A stretch of DNA of 64,000 bases from DVEG01 sp964405435 (GCA_964405435.1 CAYOOD010000014.1:1-64000); one strand, 5' to 3'; shown: positions 24,039 to 34,152, counted from the first letter of the stretch. Notes: generated by a model from the letters alone, not told the origin. A program made the numbers and translations.

Positions 24039-25571
24039 CTATTTCACAAACAAATAAACGCCATCGCGCTGATAGGCGAGTTGAAACTGCGGAGTATTTT
24101 TCAGTTGCTCGACTAAGCTAGCGGAAAATTCCGGCGTACTCAGCCAGCCAGGATGGCGGACATTTAACAAAATGGACTCGAATTCGGCTAAGTTTGGCGG
24201 CGAACTGGCATCGGTAAATTTTATCAGCGATCGCGCTGACAGGTGCGGGGCGATTTCGTGGGTGGTGAGCACGCTCCCTTTGGTTGTTACCCGCGCGATC
24301 GCCTCCCGCGTCGCTTGCCAATTATCCAGCGATTTCAAATAGTTTGAAGCAAAGTAACCGTATTTAGCCAGTGCTAGGAAAGCAATGAACGACCACACAA
24401 CTAGAAAGTAATTTATGTTTTTGGTGGAAAGAAAGGGTTTTTTGACGAACCGCAGAGGACGCAGATCGAACAGAGGGAAGAGAAAAGTGTCTGGGCACTG
24501 GGAAAGGCAGGCGATCGCAGCCACCAGCAAAAATGGCAAGATTGGCAGTGAATATTGCTGCACTAAATTGCGCTGGGTGGCAGTTTCGGAGAGAATGTTT
24601 AGAGCCAGGGTGGGAATTGCGCCCGTCAAAGCTGCCAGATGTCGGGGGGAAAGCAGCCAAATCAGCGGGGCTGTGAGCAATAGGAGATATTCGAGGGTGG
24701 CGAGGGAAAAGATTTTTCCCAATACTAGCTGGGGTTGCAGCAGCAGATTTCTCGCTATTTCTGGGAAAGAGTTGCCCAGATAGGTGTAACGCGGGAGGTG
24801 GCGGCTGACGGAAGCGACTTCGCCGCCGAAAAAGGGGATAATGGCTTGAGTGGCAATCAGGAACCAAGCGACGCCGGCGAAAAGGGCTATTATCCCGCAG
24901 GCGCGTTTTTTCTCGAAAAATAGCAGCCAGATTCCCATCGCCGCGACAGTCAGCGCCAATACTGCCTTGCAGCCTAAAATTAGAGCGATCGCCCCACAAA
25001 ACCAGCCGATTTTATTCAGCCTCGCCGCTAAAATTGCTCCTAGGATAGAGGGCAGCGCGATAACTTCCGGGTGAAAATCGAACAAATTTAAGTTAAAGAC
25101 CAGCGGGTAAAGCAGGTAAATGGCTGCAACGGTTGCCGCTGTTGATTCTGACAAACGCGCCGCACGCGCCAGATGCCATGCGGGCAAAGCACCCAGTGCC
25201 AGCGCCGCTGCTTGCACGGCAAACAGCCAGTGGACGTTGGGAGAAATTTTGTACAGCAACGCCAGCGGATAGAGAATCCACGCCGCGTGATCGCCGAGAA
25301 TGTGAAAGCCGGTGAACGAGGAAATCGGCTGCTGACCGACAGAAATCAGGTAAACCGCTTGGTGAAAAATACCCAGATCGAACGCTCCCGATTGAAACAA
25401 GGCGTGTCGCCAACTGCTGCACGCGAAAAAAATCAAGGCAGCCGTGCCGGTCATCCAAGCAACAGCATTAAGCTTGAGATTTGTCAAGATGAAGCTGCGG
25501 ATATTTTTGCTCAAGGCTGTGATTCTTCTATGTCTCGTGTTGCCTGCAGGGAATCGATTCCTTGCTGTCAA
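24039..25571 (-). CDS. DUF2079 polytopic membrane protein
   Basis: 510 residues if the TTG at 25571 is used; a TTG at 25514 would give 491 and fits the family start equally well. DUF2079 landmarks: FDLGIFHQAVYLISVGQQP, FHILGDHAAWILYPLALLY and the following DFHPEVIALP. About ten hydrophobic segments. These proteins resemble membrane glycosyltransferases of the GT-C fold (acidic FDLG motif after the first helix), so transfer of a sugar from a lipid carrier is plausible but unproven. It converges on the kinase gene across the CCCAATT arrays. Confidence 0.85.
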   Translation of the reverse strand: MTARNRFPAGNTRHRRITALSKNIRSFILTNLKLNAVAWMTGTAALIFFACSSWRHALFQSGAFDLGIFHQAVYLISVGQQPISSFTGFHILGDHAAWILYPLALLYKISPNVHWLFAVQAAALALGALPAWHLARAARLSESTAATVAAIYLLYPLVFNLNLFDFHPEVIALPSILGAILAARLNKIGWFCGAIALILGCKAVLALTVAAMGIWLLFFEKKRACGIIALFAGVAWFLIATQAIIPFFGGEVASVSRHLPRYTYLGNSFPEIARNLLLQPQLVLGKIFSLATLEYLLLLTAPLIWLLSPRHLAALTGAIPTLALNILSETATQRNLVQQYSLPILPFLLVAAIACLSQCPDTFLFPLFDLRPLRFVKKPFLSTKNINYFLVVWSFIAFLALAKYGYFASNYLKSLDNWQATREAIARVTTKGSVLTTHEIAPHLSARSLIKFTDASSPPNLAEFESILLNVRHPGWLSTPEFSASLVEQLKNTPQFQLAYQRDGVYLFVK

Positions 25572-25616
25572 CTCATCATAAGCTTTTGTGTCATTAATTT
25601 GTCCGAGGTTTGAGAC

Positions 25617-25674
25617 AGGGGAGGCAGAGCCTCCTACTCCGGCACCCTACCCTGCCAGAGCCAGAGAACGAGTG
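25617..25674. repeat. dispersed GGAGGCAGAGCCTCC-type repeat
   Basis: GGGGAGGCAGAGCCTCCTAC followed by a CACCCTACC and AGAACGAGT segment; the same order of motifs recurs at 48833-48886, and the first motif at 28710. Confidence 0.6.
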
Positions 25675-25721
25675 ACTTTCTCACTTTCTCGCGCTTCTCC
25701 TACTCAGCACTCAACGCTCCC

Positions 25722-25749
25722 CACTCAGCACTCAGCACTCAGCACTCAG
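25722..25749. repeat. CACTCAG heptamer array upstream of dxr
   Basis: Four exact CACTCAG units, preceded by a degenerate copy, 64 bp before the dxr start. Confidence 0.8.
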
Positions 25750-25813
25750 CACTTATGAGATTAGCGATCGCCAACTTGTTTATAGTGGAAGTGCCCCTAA
25801 ATCTTAAACAATT

Positions 25814-27010
25814 GTGAAAGCGATTACTCTACTCGGTTCTACAGGTTCTATCGGGACGCAGACATTAGATATCGTGGCGCAATACCCCGAGCAATTTCGG
25901 CTGGTGGGGTTGGCGGCGGGAAACAATGTGGCCCTGTTGGCGCAGCAGGTGCGGCAGTTCCGCCCGGAAATCGTGGCGATCTCTAATGCGGAAAAATTAC
26001 CCGAGTTGCGAGCTGCGATCGCCGATCTCGACCCCCAACCGATACTCCTCGCCGGAGAAGCGGGGGTTATCGAAGTGGCCCGCTACGGCGACGCAGAAGC
26101 CGTCGTTACCGGCATCGTCGGCTGTGCGGGGTTGCTGCCCACGATTGCCGCCATTGAAGCCGGCAAAGATATCGCCCTTGCCAACAAGGAGACTCTAATT
26201 GCTGGCGGCCCGGTTGTCAACCCCCTCGTGGAAAAACACGGGGTGAAACTGCTGCCCGCTGACTCAGAACACTCGGCGATTTTTCAGTGCCTCCAGGGCG
26301 TGCCGGCGGGCGGATTGCGGCGGATTCTGCTCACGGCGTCTGGCGGTGCCTTCCGAGACTGGCCGGTAGAAAAGTTATCGGAAGTGAAAGTCGCGGACGC
26401 GCTGAAACATCCCAACTGGTCGATGGGGCGCAAAATTACCGTCGATTCTGCGACGCTGATGAATAAGGGTTTAGAAGTGATTGAAGCTCACTTCTTATTC
26501 GGGATGGATTACGACGACATCGAAATCGTCATCCACCCTCAGAGCATTATTCACTCTTTAATTGAACTGCAAGATACTTCAGTTTTAGCACAATTGGGCT
26601 GGCCTGACATGCGCTTGCCGCTGCTTTATGCGTTGTCGTGGCCGGAGCGAATTTATACCGATTGGGAGCGGCTGGATTTGGTAAAAGCCGGCAATTTGAC
26701 CTTCCGCGAACCCGACCATCACAAATATCCCTGCATGAAATTGGCGTATGCAGCAGGTCGCGCGGGCGGTTCGATGCCAGCGGTATTGAATGCGGCAAAC
26801 GAACAGGCAGTCGCGCTATTTTTGGATGAAAAAATAGAGTTTTTGGATATTCCGCGATTGATAGAGCGTGCGTGCGATCGCCACGTCGCTGATAACCGTC
26901 AAAATCCATCTTTAGAGGATATTTTGGCTGCCGATAATTGGGCGCGTCAGGAAGTTTTAGCCGCGAGTAAGACGGTAGCGCGCAGCGATCGCTTTGTCGC
27001 GGTTGGCTAA
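25814..27010 (+). CDS. dxr: 1-deoxy-D-xylulose 5-phosphate reductoisomerase
   Basis: 398 residues with a GTG start at 25814; typical family length. NADPH-binding fold at the N-terminus (LLGSTGSIGTQTLDI), ANKETLIAGG, catalytic-site residues in LLPADSEHSAIFQ, then HPNWSMGRKITVDSATLMNK, GLEVIEAHFLF and the Mg/substrate loop. It makes 2-C-methyl-D-erythritol 4-phosphate, the committed step of the MEP isoprenoid pathway that supplies carotenoids, phytol and quinones. The gene is monocistronic; the upstream region has a heptamer array and no clear Shine-Dalgarno. Confidence 0.96.
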   Translation: MKAITLLGSTGSIGTQTLDIVAQYPEQFRLVGLAAGNNVALLAQQVRQFRPEIVAISNAEKLPELRAAIADLDPQPILLAGEAGVIEVARYGDAEAVVTGIVGCAGLLPTIAAIEAGKDIALANKETLIAGGPVVNPLVEKHGVKLLPADSEHSAIFQCLQGVPAGGLRRILLTASGGAFRDWPVEKLSEVKVADALKHPNWSMGRKITVDSATLMNKGLEVIEAHFLFGMDYDDIEIVIHPQSIIHSLIELQDTSVLAQLGWPDMRLPLLYALSWPERIYTDWERLDLVKAGNLTFREPDHHKYPCMKLAYAAGRAGGSMPAVLNAANEQAVALFLDEKIEFLDIPRLIERACDRHVADNRQNPSLEDILAADNWARQEVLAASKTVARSDRFVAVG

Positions 27011-27149
27011 CTAGCGACTTCTAGAAATCCGGTTTCTCGGTCAAATCGCCTGCTGCTCTCCCAGAAACCGGCTTTCTCGCGATCGGAACGGCCTCTATAT
27101 TTTCGTGCTAGAATAGATAAATTAAATTAATTCAGCCGCCACCCGTCCC

Positions 27150-27821
27150 ATGAAAGTTGAAACAAAACCTGTCACCTTTGAGCTACAACAACTGCAAGTC
27201 CCGCCAGGACAGCGAGTTCAATTAACAGGCATCAGTTGGGAGATGTTTGAAACGATACTAGAGGTTCTCGGAGAAAACCGCGCCGCTCGACTGACCTATT
27301 ACAAAGGAACATTGGAAATCAGGATGCCACTGCCAAAACACGAAAGAGCTAAATCCATAATTGGTTATTTAGTGAATGCCTTGCTAGAAGAACTCGAAAT
27401 TGACTGCGAGTGTTATGCTTCTACAACCTTCAAACGTCAAGATATACTGCAAGGGGTAGAGCCCGACGACAGTTTCTACATCCAGAATGAGCCTGCTGTC
27501 AGAGGCAAAATGGAGCTAGACTTAAATCAAGACCCTCCGCCAGATTTGGCGATTGAAGTAGATATTACCAGCAAAACAGGGTTCGAGGCTTGTGAGGGTT
27601 TGGGCGTTCCGGAGCTTTGGATATACGACGGTATAAGGCTGAGAATTTACCTGCTGCAAGAAGGTAAATATATTCAGTCGAATCTCAGCAACATTTTCCC
27701 AAAATTCGCCATTACTGAAATAATTTATCGGTCTGTAGAACAGAGTAAAACTTCAGGCAGAAGTGCAACAATCAGAGCCTTTCGAGCCTGGGTGAGAGAA
27801 CAATTGCAGCAGAAGGCATAG
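27150..27821 (+). CDS. Uma2 family (DUF820) putative restriction endonuclease
   Basis: 223 residues. Nuclease core: MFETILEVLGENRAARLTYY, LEIRMPLPKHE, then the metal-binding Asp in GVEPDDSFYIQ, PPPDLAIEVDITS with the Glu-x-Asp, and Lys in the following helix, closing with LGVPELWIYDG. A C-terminal helical tail (FRAWVREQLQQKA) is typical of this subgroup. Clearly diverged from the family member at 15457, so not a recent duplicate. The 140 bp before it contain degenerate copies of the dispersed AAACCGG palindrome (27031-27080). Confidence 0.88.
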   Translation: MKVETKPVTFELQQLQVPPGQRVQLTGISWEMFETILEVLGENRAARLTYYKGTLEIRMPLPKHERAKSIIGYLVNALLEELEIDCECYASTTFKRQDILQGVEPDDSFYIQNEPAVRGKMELDLNQDPPPDLAIEVDITSKTGFEACEGLGVPELWIYDGIRLRIYLLQEGKYIQSNLSNIFPKFAITEIIYRSVEQSKTSGRSATIRAFRAWVREQLQQKA

Positions 27822-27898
27822 CGCGATCGCCTCCTCTTCCCCTCTTAAAATGCTATCATAAAAACTGATAAGTTCGCCTGAACGGGAGTGACCATTCG

Positions 27899-28702
27899 AT
27901 GAATGCTGAGGAATTTTTCAACCGGGCAGCCGCTAAGTTCGAGCAAGGAGACATTTTCGGGGCGCTTTCGGACGTGGGTGAGGGAATTTCCAGAAATTCC
28001 ATTTTTGCCGAACTCTATTACGAATTGGCTAACATCTGCTACAGGCAGCAAAATTGGCAAGGAGCCATTGACTATTATACCCAGGCGATTCGCTGCAACC
28101 CCGATTTAAAAAACGCCTATTGGTATCGGGGAAATGCCCGCTTTTTCGGACAAGGGGACCATCAGGGTGCGATCGAGGATTTCACGCAAATCATTCGGAA
28201 CAATCCAGACTTTGCGGACGTCTATTATTATAGGGCGAGTTTTCGCTCCTATCAAGGTGACAATCAAGGAGCTTTAGAAGATTTTACAGAACTCGTCCGC
28301 CTGAAGCCCTCGGCTACAAACTATTACAACAAAGGAGTTCTAAACTATTTGCTCGGCAATTACAGTGACGCGATCGCAGATTTAACCGAGTCGCTGCAAC
28401 GCGACGCCAATTTTACCCCCGCTTATTACGCGCGCGGCAATGCCCGTTATGACATGGGAGAAGAATCGCTTGCCCTCGCAGATTTCGAGAGCGCCCTGCG
28501 CCTCGACGAGCAAAACAGCGATATTTATACCAAAGACGAACACGGAGTTTACGCGCGCGCGATCGCCCGCTCTCGACAGGGCGACATCCCAGGCGCGATC
28601 GCGGATTTACAAGAAGCTGCTAAACTATCTTCTCAATTTAGAAATATGGCTTTCTACCAACAAGTGATGAATGCCCTCAAAAAAATCGAGCAGCAGCCAT
28701 AA
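27899..28702 (+). CDS. cytosolic TPR protein
   Basis: 267 residues, ATG with GGGAG about 10 bases upstream. No signal peptide or membrane segment. Six to seven tetratricopeptide repeats fill the protein (AEEFFNRAAAKFEQGDIFGA, YYTQAIRCNPDLKNAYWYRG, ALEDFTELVRLKPSATNYYN, AYYARGNARYDMGEESLALADF). A protein-interaction scaffold of unknown partner. First of three TPR genes on this strand within 3.4 kb; the other two carry signal peptides, so this one is not simply a copy of them. Confidence 0.85.
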   Translation: MNAEEFFNRAAAKFEQGDIFGALSDVGEGISRNSIFAELYYELANICYRQQNWQGAIDYYTQAIRCNPDLKNAYWYRGNARFFGQGDHQGAIEDFTQIIRNNPDFADVYYYRASFRSYQGDNQGALEDFTELVRLKPSATNYYNKGVLNYLLGNYSDAIADLTESLQRDANFTPAYYARGNARYDMGEESLALADFESALRLDEQNSDIYTKDEHGVYARAIARSRQGDIPGAIADLQEAAKLSSQFRNMAFYQQVMNALKKIEQQP

Positions 28703-28858
28703 TCTTTCTGGAGGCAGAGCCTCTCGGCAGGCGTTTACGAGCTTTTCCCAGAGGCAAAAGCTTCCGCGCCCGGAAACGAGCTTTTATCTTTTCCTTCCTC
28801 TGCGCCCTTTGCACCTTTGCGGTTACAAAAATAACCCCTCCTGAACTTTCTTAAAATT

Positions 28859-29536
28859 ATGAAACCCATTTTCAGAACTGTCGCCATTTTAGGAATCAGT
28901 GCCGCTCTGGGTGGAGTCGCCCCCGCTGTTTGGGCGCAACCGCCGCAAGCCCTCATTGCTCAAACCAGTGCTGAGGACTTCAACAGGCAGGGAATGGAGA
29001 AAATTAAAAATAGAGATTTAGCAGGTGCGATTGAAGATTTCAACCAAGCGATCGCGCGAAATCCCGACTATTTAGCCGCCTATTTCAACCGGGGATTTGC
29101 CCGCATTGAATTGGAAGATTTTGCAGGAGCAGTAGAGGATTTTACGCGGGTTATTGCACTCAATCCTGAACTGACTAGGGCTTATTACGAGCGGGGATTT
29201 GCCCAGATTGAATTGGAAAAATACGCTGAAGCGATTGAAGATTTCACGCAAGCGATCGAACTCGATCCCAACTTTGGAGATGCCTATAACGAGCGCGGTT
29301 ATGCCCGCGCCAAGCAGCAAGATCATCAAGCAGCGATCGCGGATTACGATCGCGCTATAGAACTCGATCCCGAAAATCCTCTCGCCTACCTCAATCGCGG
29401 CAACGCCCGCTCTGCTTTGGGAGATAAGCCAGGAGCGATCGAGGATTTTCAGAAAGCGTCCGATTTGTTTGCCGCCCTAGACAATCCCGCTTTATCCCAA
29501 CAAATACAGCAATTAATTAGAAAGCTTCAGCAGTAA
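28859..29536 (+). CDS. exported TPR protein
   Basis: 225 residues. Signal peptide with a likely cut after AVWAQ (MKPIFRTVAILGISAALGG). After the short ALIAQTSAEDFNRQGMEK lead come five TPRs (AIEDFNQAIARNPDYLAAYF, GYARAKQQDHQAAIADYDRA). Probably periplasmic or thylakoid-lumenal. The lead ALIAQTSAEDFNRQG is matched by SLAQMTAEDFFKQG in the next gene, 70 bp downstream on the same strand, so the two are paralogues and probably form one transcription unit. Confidence 0.85.
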   Translation: MKPIFRTVAILGISAALGGVAPAVWAQPPQALIAQTSAEDFNRQGMEKIKNRDLAGAIEDFNQAIARNPDYLAAYFNRGFARIELEDFAGAVEDFTRVIALNPELTRAYYERGFAQIELEKYAEAIEDFTQAIELDPNFGDAYNERGYARAKQQDHQAAIADYDRAIELDPENPLAYLNRGNARSALGDKPGAIEDFQKASDLFAALDNPALSQQIQQLIRKLQQ

Positions 29537-29606
29537 TTGCTTGCTCTAACATTTTACTCATTAGAATCCGTGTCATGCCCCCCGCTGCTTTCCCAAGAGT
29601 AAAGCC

Positions 29607-31208
29607 ATGAATCCCACTCGAATCGCGATCGCTCTTTTCGGAATCATCACCGCCACCGCCCTGCCACTGACCGCACAAGCTCAGGCGTATCCTGCCAGCC
29701 CCTCCCTCGCTCAAATGACGGCTGAGGATTTCTTCAAACAGGGATTGGAACATGCCAATCGCGGCGATTTCAAATCCGCCATTGAAAGTTATACTCAAGC
29801 CCTGCGGTTGAATCCGAATTTAGCTGCAGGCTACCTCAATCGGGGGCTAGCTCGCCTGGAGTTAAAAGATTTTCAAGGCGGGCTGGAAGATTGCGATCGC
29901 GCCCTTCGTTTAAATCCTAATTTGACGCTGGGCTATCTGAATCGCGGCAATGCCCGCTATTTTTTGAAAGATTTCCAGGCAGCGATCGCGGATTACAATC
30001 GGGCAATTCAGCTAAATCCCTATTTGGCAGATGCCTACCTCAACCGGGGCAATGCCCGCCGCAACTTACAAGAATTCGAGAGCGCGATCGCTGACTATAC
30101 CAAAGCCCTTGAAATTAATCCCAATTTGGCAAACGCCTACATCAACCGGGGTGCCGTTCGCTCCAATTTAGCAGATTTTTCGGGAGCCATTGCCGACTAT
30201 ACCCAAGCGATCGCGCTCAATCCAAACCAAGCAGAAGCTTATTACAATCGCGGCAATCTCCACCGCTTGCAAGATTCTCAGCAAGAAGCGATTGCCGACT
30301 ACACCAAAGCGATCGCGCTCAATCCCGATTTAGCTCCCGCCTACCTCAATCGGGGCAATGCCTATACGGCTTTGGGAGAATCGCAAAAAGCCAGCGCAGA
30401 TTACGCCCGCGCGCTGCAATTGAATCCCTATTTAGCCAACCCTCCAAAAGAACCGCCGCCCTCTCCCAACCCTTCTAATTCCCCACCGGAAAAGCCCCCC
30501 AGTCAGCCAACCGCTCCGGTGCTGTCAGCAGCGCCCATAACTGAGAGTGAAAATATATCAAGCGGGGCTAGTTTATTGCGATCGCGCGATGATACACCCG
30601 CAATTACTTCGCCAACCACTGCTGAGGAATTTTACCGCCGAGGCGTTGACAAAAAACAGCAAGGAGACTATCAAGGAGCGATCGGCGATTTCACCCGCGC
30701 GATCGAGCTGAATCCCAACTATACAGACGCCTACATCAATCGCGGTTTTTCTCATTCGGTTTTGGGCGATACGCTCGGCAGCATGGAGGATTACAATCGC
30801 GCGGTTCAGAGCAATCCCAACTCGGAAAATGCCTACTACAATCGGGGACTCGCCCGCGCTAAATTGGGAGACTATCAAGGAGCGATCGCCGATTTTAACC
30901 AAGCCATTCGCCTCAATCCCAATTCTGCCAATGCGTTTAACAATCGCGGGCTCGCTCGGTATACGCTAGGATACTCAGACGGCGCGATCGAAGATTACAC
31001 CCGCGCTATTCAACTGAATCCCAACTTGGCGATCGCTTATTACAATCGGGGGATTGCCCGCTCCGCTCGCGATGAACAACAAGAAGCGATCGCAGATTTG
31101 AAAAAAGCCGCGCAACTGTACGACGAGCAAGGCAATAAAGCCGGCTCCCAGCGCGCCAGCGACAAACTCCGAGAGCTGCAGCCCAGCGACAAGCCAAAAA
31201 ATACTTAA
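29607..31208 (+). CDS. exported two-block TPR protein
   Basis: 533 residues. Signal peptide with a cut near ALPLTAQAQA. First block of about seven TPRs (residues 38-285), a proline-rich linker (285-330, PKEPPPSPNPSNSPPEKP), then a second block of about five TPRs (335-515) opened again by TAEEFYRRGVDKKQQGDYQG. The second block looks like a duplication of the first gene or block. Repeats are close to the consensus (AYYNRGLARAKLGDYQGAIA). Function unknown; an envelope scaffold is the simplest reading. Confidence 0.85.
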   Translation: MNPTRIAIALFGIITATALPLTAQAQAYPASPSLAQMTAEDFFKQGLEHANRGDFKSAIESYTQALRLNPNLAAGYLNRGLARLELKDFQGGLEDCDRALRLNPNLTLGYLNRGNARYFLKDFQAAIADYNRAIQLNPYLADAYLNRGNARRNLQEFESAIADYTKALEINPNLANAYINRGAVRSNLADFSGAIADYTQAIALNPNQAEAYYNRGNLHRLQDSQQEAIADYTKAIALNPDLAPAYLNRGNAYTALGESQKASADYARALQLNPYLANPPKEPPPSPNPSNSPPEKPPSQPTAPVLSAAPITESENISSGASLLRSRDDTPAITSPTTAEEFYRRGVDKKQQGDYQGAIGDFTRAIELNPNYTDAYINRGFSHSVLGDTLGSMEDYNRAVQSNPNSENAYYNRGLARAKLGDYQGAIADFNQAIRLNPNSANAFNNRGLARYTLGYSDGAIEDYTRAIQLNPNLAIAYYNRGIARSARDEQQEAIADLKKAAQLYDEQGNKAGSQRASDKLRELQPSDKPKNT

Positions 31209-31482
31209 ACCCACTTTCTTCGTAGGGGCGGTGCCCCCGTGCCCGCCCCCCTCCCGCTAGCTCCTGCAAGCTCGTGCATGTAATTGATGCTGCCGAACGG
31301 GATATCAGTAAAATTTCACAAAAAATATTTAACTGGATTAATGAAATTCGTGATTCAAACGCGATTTAAGCAAAAATACTTTCAGAGAATCTGCTTAAAA
31401 TTTTATCATCACCTCAGCTCATCCGTCAACTTTTTTAAAGCCTGAAAAAAAAGTTGACGTTCGGGGAAAGATAAAGCTAGGT

Positions 31483-34050
31483 TTGATTGCAAAGGAGAAT
31501 CAGCCATTAAAAGCGGCGCTAATGCGACAGGGCGCAACAGCGCGCGAATCCGAAAATTCAAGTGCAGTTCCCGAATTCAGGCATCTAATTACAGAGACTA
31601 AAATGCAAGCGCACCGTAAGGAAAAAAACACCAGCCTGTCGCGTTTTAGCGCCGCCGGCTCCACACTTGCCATCATCGACGCAGGCGTAACCGATTGGGA
31701 ATTGCTGGCTAGCGGTGTCACCCCAGACACCCAACTAGCCGTACTCGATACGTCGCGAGACGGCATCGAGCAAATCGGAGAAATCCTCTCTCAACACCGC
31801 CACATCAGCGCCCTCCACCTCATCAGCCACGGCAGCCCGGGCAACCTGCAACTGGGAAATAGTACCCTCAACGCCGAAAACCTGGAAAAATACCGCCCCC
31901 ACCTGCAACAGTGGCAAACCGCCCTCGCCCCCAACGCCGACATCCTTCTCTATGGATGTAGCGTCGCGAAGAGCCCAACCGGCAAAGCATTTATCGAACA
32001 ACTCAGCCGACTAACGGGAGCCAATATCGCCGCTTCTGCCACCCCCACAGGCAACCCAGAAAAGGGAGGCAACTGGAAGCTAGAAGCGCGAATTGGGAAA
32101 ATCCTTTCCCCCCTCGCCATTCAACCAAAAGCCCGACGCGCCTATCCAGCCATCTTGGCAACCTCCTTCACAGAAGACACCAGCATTTCCCTGCCCGGTG
32201 TTGCTAGCAACTCCGTCGCCTGGGCAGACTACAATCTGGATGGCTTCCCAGATTTACTGCTCGCGGGCAACTCGACTTCAGGGGCAATCGCCAAACTCTA
32301 CAAAAACACCGGCACCTCCTTCACAGAAGACACCAGCATTGCACTGCCCGGTGTTGCCTACAGCTCCGTCGCCTGGGCAGACTACAATGGCGACGGTAAG
32401 CCAGATTTCCTGCTCTCGGGCGACACGGGTACGCAGCCCATCGCCAAACTCTACAAAAACACCGGCACCTCTTTCACGGAAGATACCAGCATTGCACTGC
32501 CCGGTGTTATCGCAGGCTCCACAGCCTGGGCAGACTACAATGGCGATAGCTTGCGAGATTTCCTGCTCTCGGGCGGCTCGACTTCAGGGGCAATCGCCAC
32601 ACTCTACCTAAACACCGGCACCTCCTTCACGGCAGATACCAGCATTGCCCTGCCCGGTGTTGGCGCAGGCTCCGTCGCCTGGGCAGACTACAATGGCGAC
32701 GGCAAGCCAGATTTCCTGCTGACGGGCTCCACGGCTTCGGGTGGAATCGCCAAACTCTACCTAAACAACGGCACCTCCTTCACGGAAGACACCAGCATTG
32801 CCCTGCCCGGTGTTGACAACAGCTCCGTCGCCTGGGCAGATTACAATGGGGACGGCAAGCCAGATTTCCTGCTGACGGGCAACACGGCTTCGGGGTATAT
32901 CTCCAAACTCTACAAAAACACCGGCACCTCCTTCACGGAAGATACCAGCATTTCCCTGCCCGGTGTTTCCTCCGGCTCCGTCGCCTGGGCAGACTACAAT
33001 GGCGACGGCTTCCCAGATTTCTTGCTGACGGGCAACACGGCTTCGGGGTATATCTCCAAACTCTACAAAAACACCGGCACCTCCTTCACGGAAGATACCA
33101 GCATTGCACTGCCCGGTGTTGTCAACGCCTCCGTCGCCTGGGCAGACTACAATGGCGACGGCTTCCCAGATTTCCTGCTGGCAGGCAATACGAATGCGGG
33201 GGAAATCGCCAAACTCTACAAAAACACTCTCGGCACTATTTTCGCGGGCAACGGTAACGACGCCGTTACGGGCTATGCCTATAACGATACCCTATTTGGC
33301 GAGTTCGGAAATGATACCCTTGCGGGGGGCGACGGCAACGACTTGCTCTTCGGCAATGCCGGCACTGATTCTGTCGATGGCTCTGGCGGCGACGATATTA
33401 TCTTCGGCGGCAAAGATAATGATTTCCTCGATGGCAATACCGGCAATGATATTGTCGGAGGCGATATCGGCAATGATACTGCGGTAGGCGGCGACGGCAA
33501 TGATTTGCTCTTCGGCAATGCCGGGGAAGATTTCGTCGCTGGCGGCACGGGCGAAGATATTCTCTTTGGCGGCAGGGATGCTGACACTCTCCAAGGAGAA
33601 GCCGGCAATGATATTGCTTCTGGGGATATCGGCGATGATTTTATTGACGGCGGCAAGGGCAATGATACTCTCTACGGCAATGCTGGCGCTGACAGTCTCG
33701 ATGGTTTCGAGGGCGACGATATTCTTTACGGCGGTAAAGAGGATGATACGCTTATCGGCAATGCGGGGAATGATATTCTCTATGGAGATAGGGGCAGCGA
33801 TTCTCTCGTCGGCGGTACGGGCAGCGACTCTTTTGTTTTGATTCGCGGCAGTGACAGCGATATTATTGCTGATTTTGAGAATGGTGCTGACAAACTGGCA
33901 TTAAGCAGTGGCTTGCCAATCGATCAGTTATCTATTACCTCGAATGGCAGCCGCACTTTAATCACTCTGGGCAGCACGGGAGAATTGCTCGTCACTCTCA
34001 ATAACGTGTCATCAGCTCTCATTAATAGCGAGGATTTTTCCCTAATTTAA
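31483..34050 (+). CDS. DUF4347 / FG-GAP / RTX surface protein
   Basis: 855 residues if TTG 31483 is the start; an ATG at 31522 gives 842, and AAAGGAG at 31491 lies between. Residues 59-205: DUF4347 (LAIIDAGVTDWELLASGV, LHLISHGSPGNLQLG, ILLYGCSVA), a caspase-like-fold domain common at the start of large cyanobacterial adhesins. 227-583: seven FG-GAP/VCBS units of exactly 51 residues (VAWADYNGDGKPDFLL). 588-790: calcium-binding RTX nonapeptides (GGDGNDLLFGNAG). 790-855: C-terminal part like the secretion signal of type I-secreted proteins. No N-terminal signal peptide, which fits type I export. No transporter genes nearby. Confidence 0.88.
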   Translation: MIAKENQPLKAALMRQGATARESENSSAVPEFRHLITETKMQAHRKEKNTSLSRFSAAGSTLAIIDAGVTDWELLASGVTPDTQLAVLDTSRDGIEQIGEILSQHRHISALHLISHGSPGNLQLGNSTLNAENLEKYRPHLQQWQTALAPNADILLYGCSVAKSPTGKAFIEQLSRLTGANIAASATPTGNPEKGGNWKLEARIGKILSPLAIQPKARRAYPAILATSFTEDTSISLPGVASNSVAWADYNLDGFPDLLLAGNSTSGAIAKLYKNTGTSFTEDTSIALPGVAYSSVAWADYNGDGKPDFLLSGDTGTQPIAKLYKNTGTSFTEDTSIALPGVIAGSTAWADYNGDSLRDFLLSGGSTSGAIATLYLNTGTSFTADTSIALPGVGAGSVAWADYNGDGKPDFLLTGSTASGGIAKLYLNNGTSFTEDTSIALPGVDNSSVAWADYNGDGKPDFLLTGNTASGYISKLYKNTGTSFTEDTSISLPGVSSGSVAWADYNGDGFPDFLLTGNTASGYISKLYKNTGTSFTEDTSIALPGVVNASVAWADYNGDGFPDFLLAGNTNAGEIAKLYKNTLGTIFAGNGNDAVTGYAYNDTLFGEFGNDTLAGGDGNDLLFGNAGTDSVDGSGGDDIIFGGKDNDFLDGNTGNDIVGGDIGNDTAVGGDGNDLLFGNAGEDFVAGGTGEDILFGGRDADTLQGEAGNDIASGDIGDDFIDGGKGNDTLYGNAGADSLDGFEGDDILYGGKEDDTLIGNAGNDILYGDRGSDSLVGGTGSDSFVLIRGSDSDIIADFENGADKLALSSGLPIDQLSITSNGSRTLITLGSTGELLVTLNNVSSALINSEDFSLI
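32161..33231 (+). repeat. seven 153-bp tandem FG-GAP-coding repeats
   Basis: Seven in-phase units of 153 bp, most of them nearly identical at base level, code the 51-residue FG-GAP blades. Confidence 0.85.
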
Positions 34051-34152
34051 TGGGAAGAATGGGTTGGGTTTCGCATGAGAGGCACGGGCATGGCATGGGG
34101 GCAGTTTGGAAGTCCATCTCCAAGGCAACGGCTGTCTGCCAACGTTTGTAGA

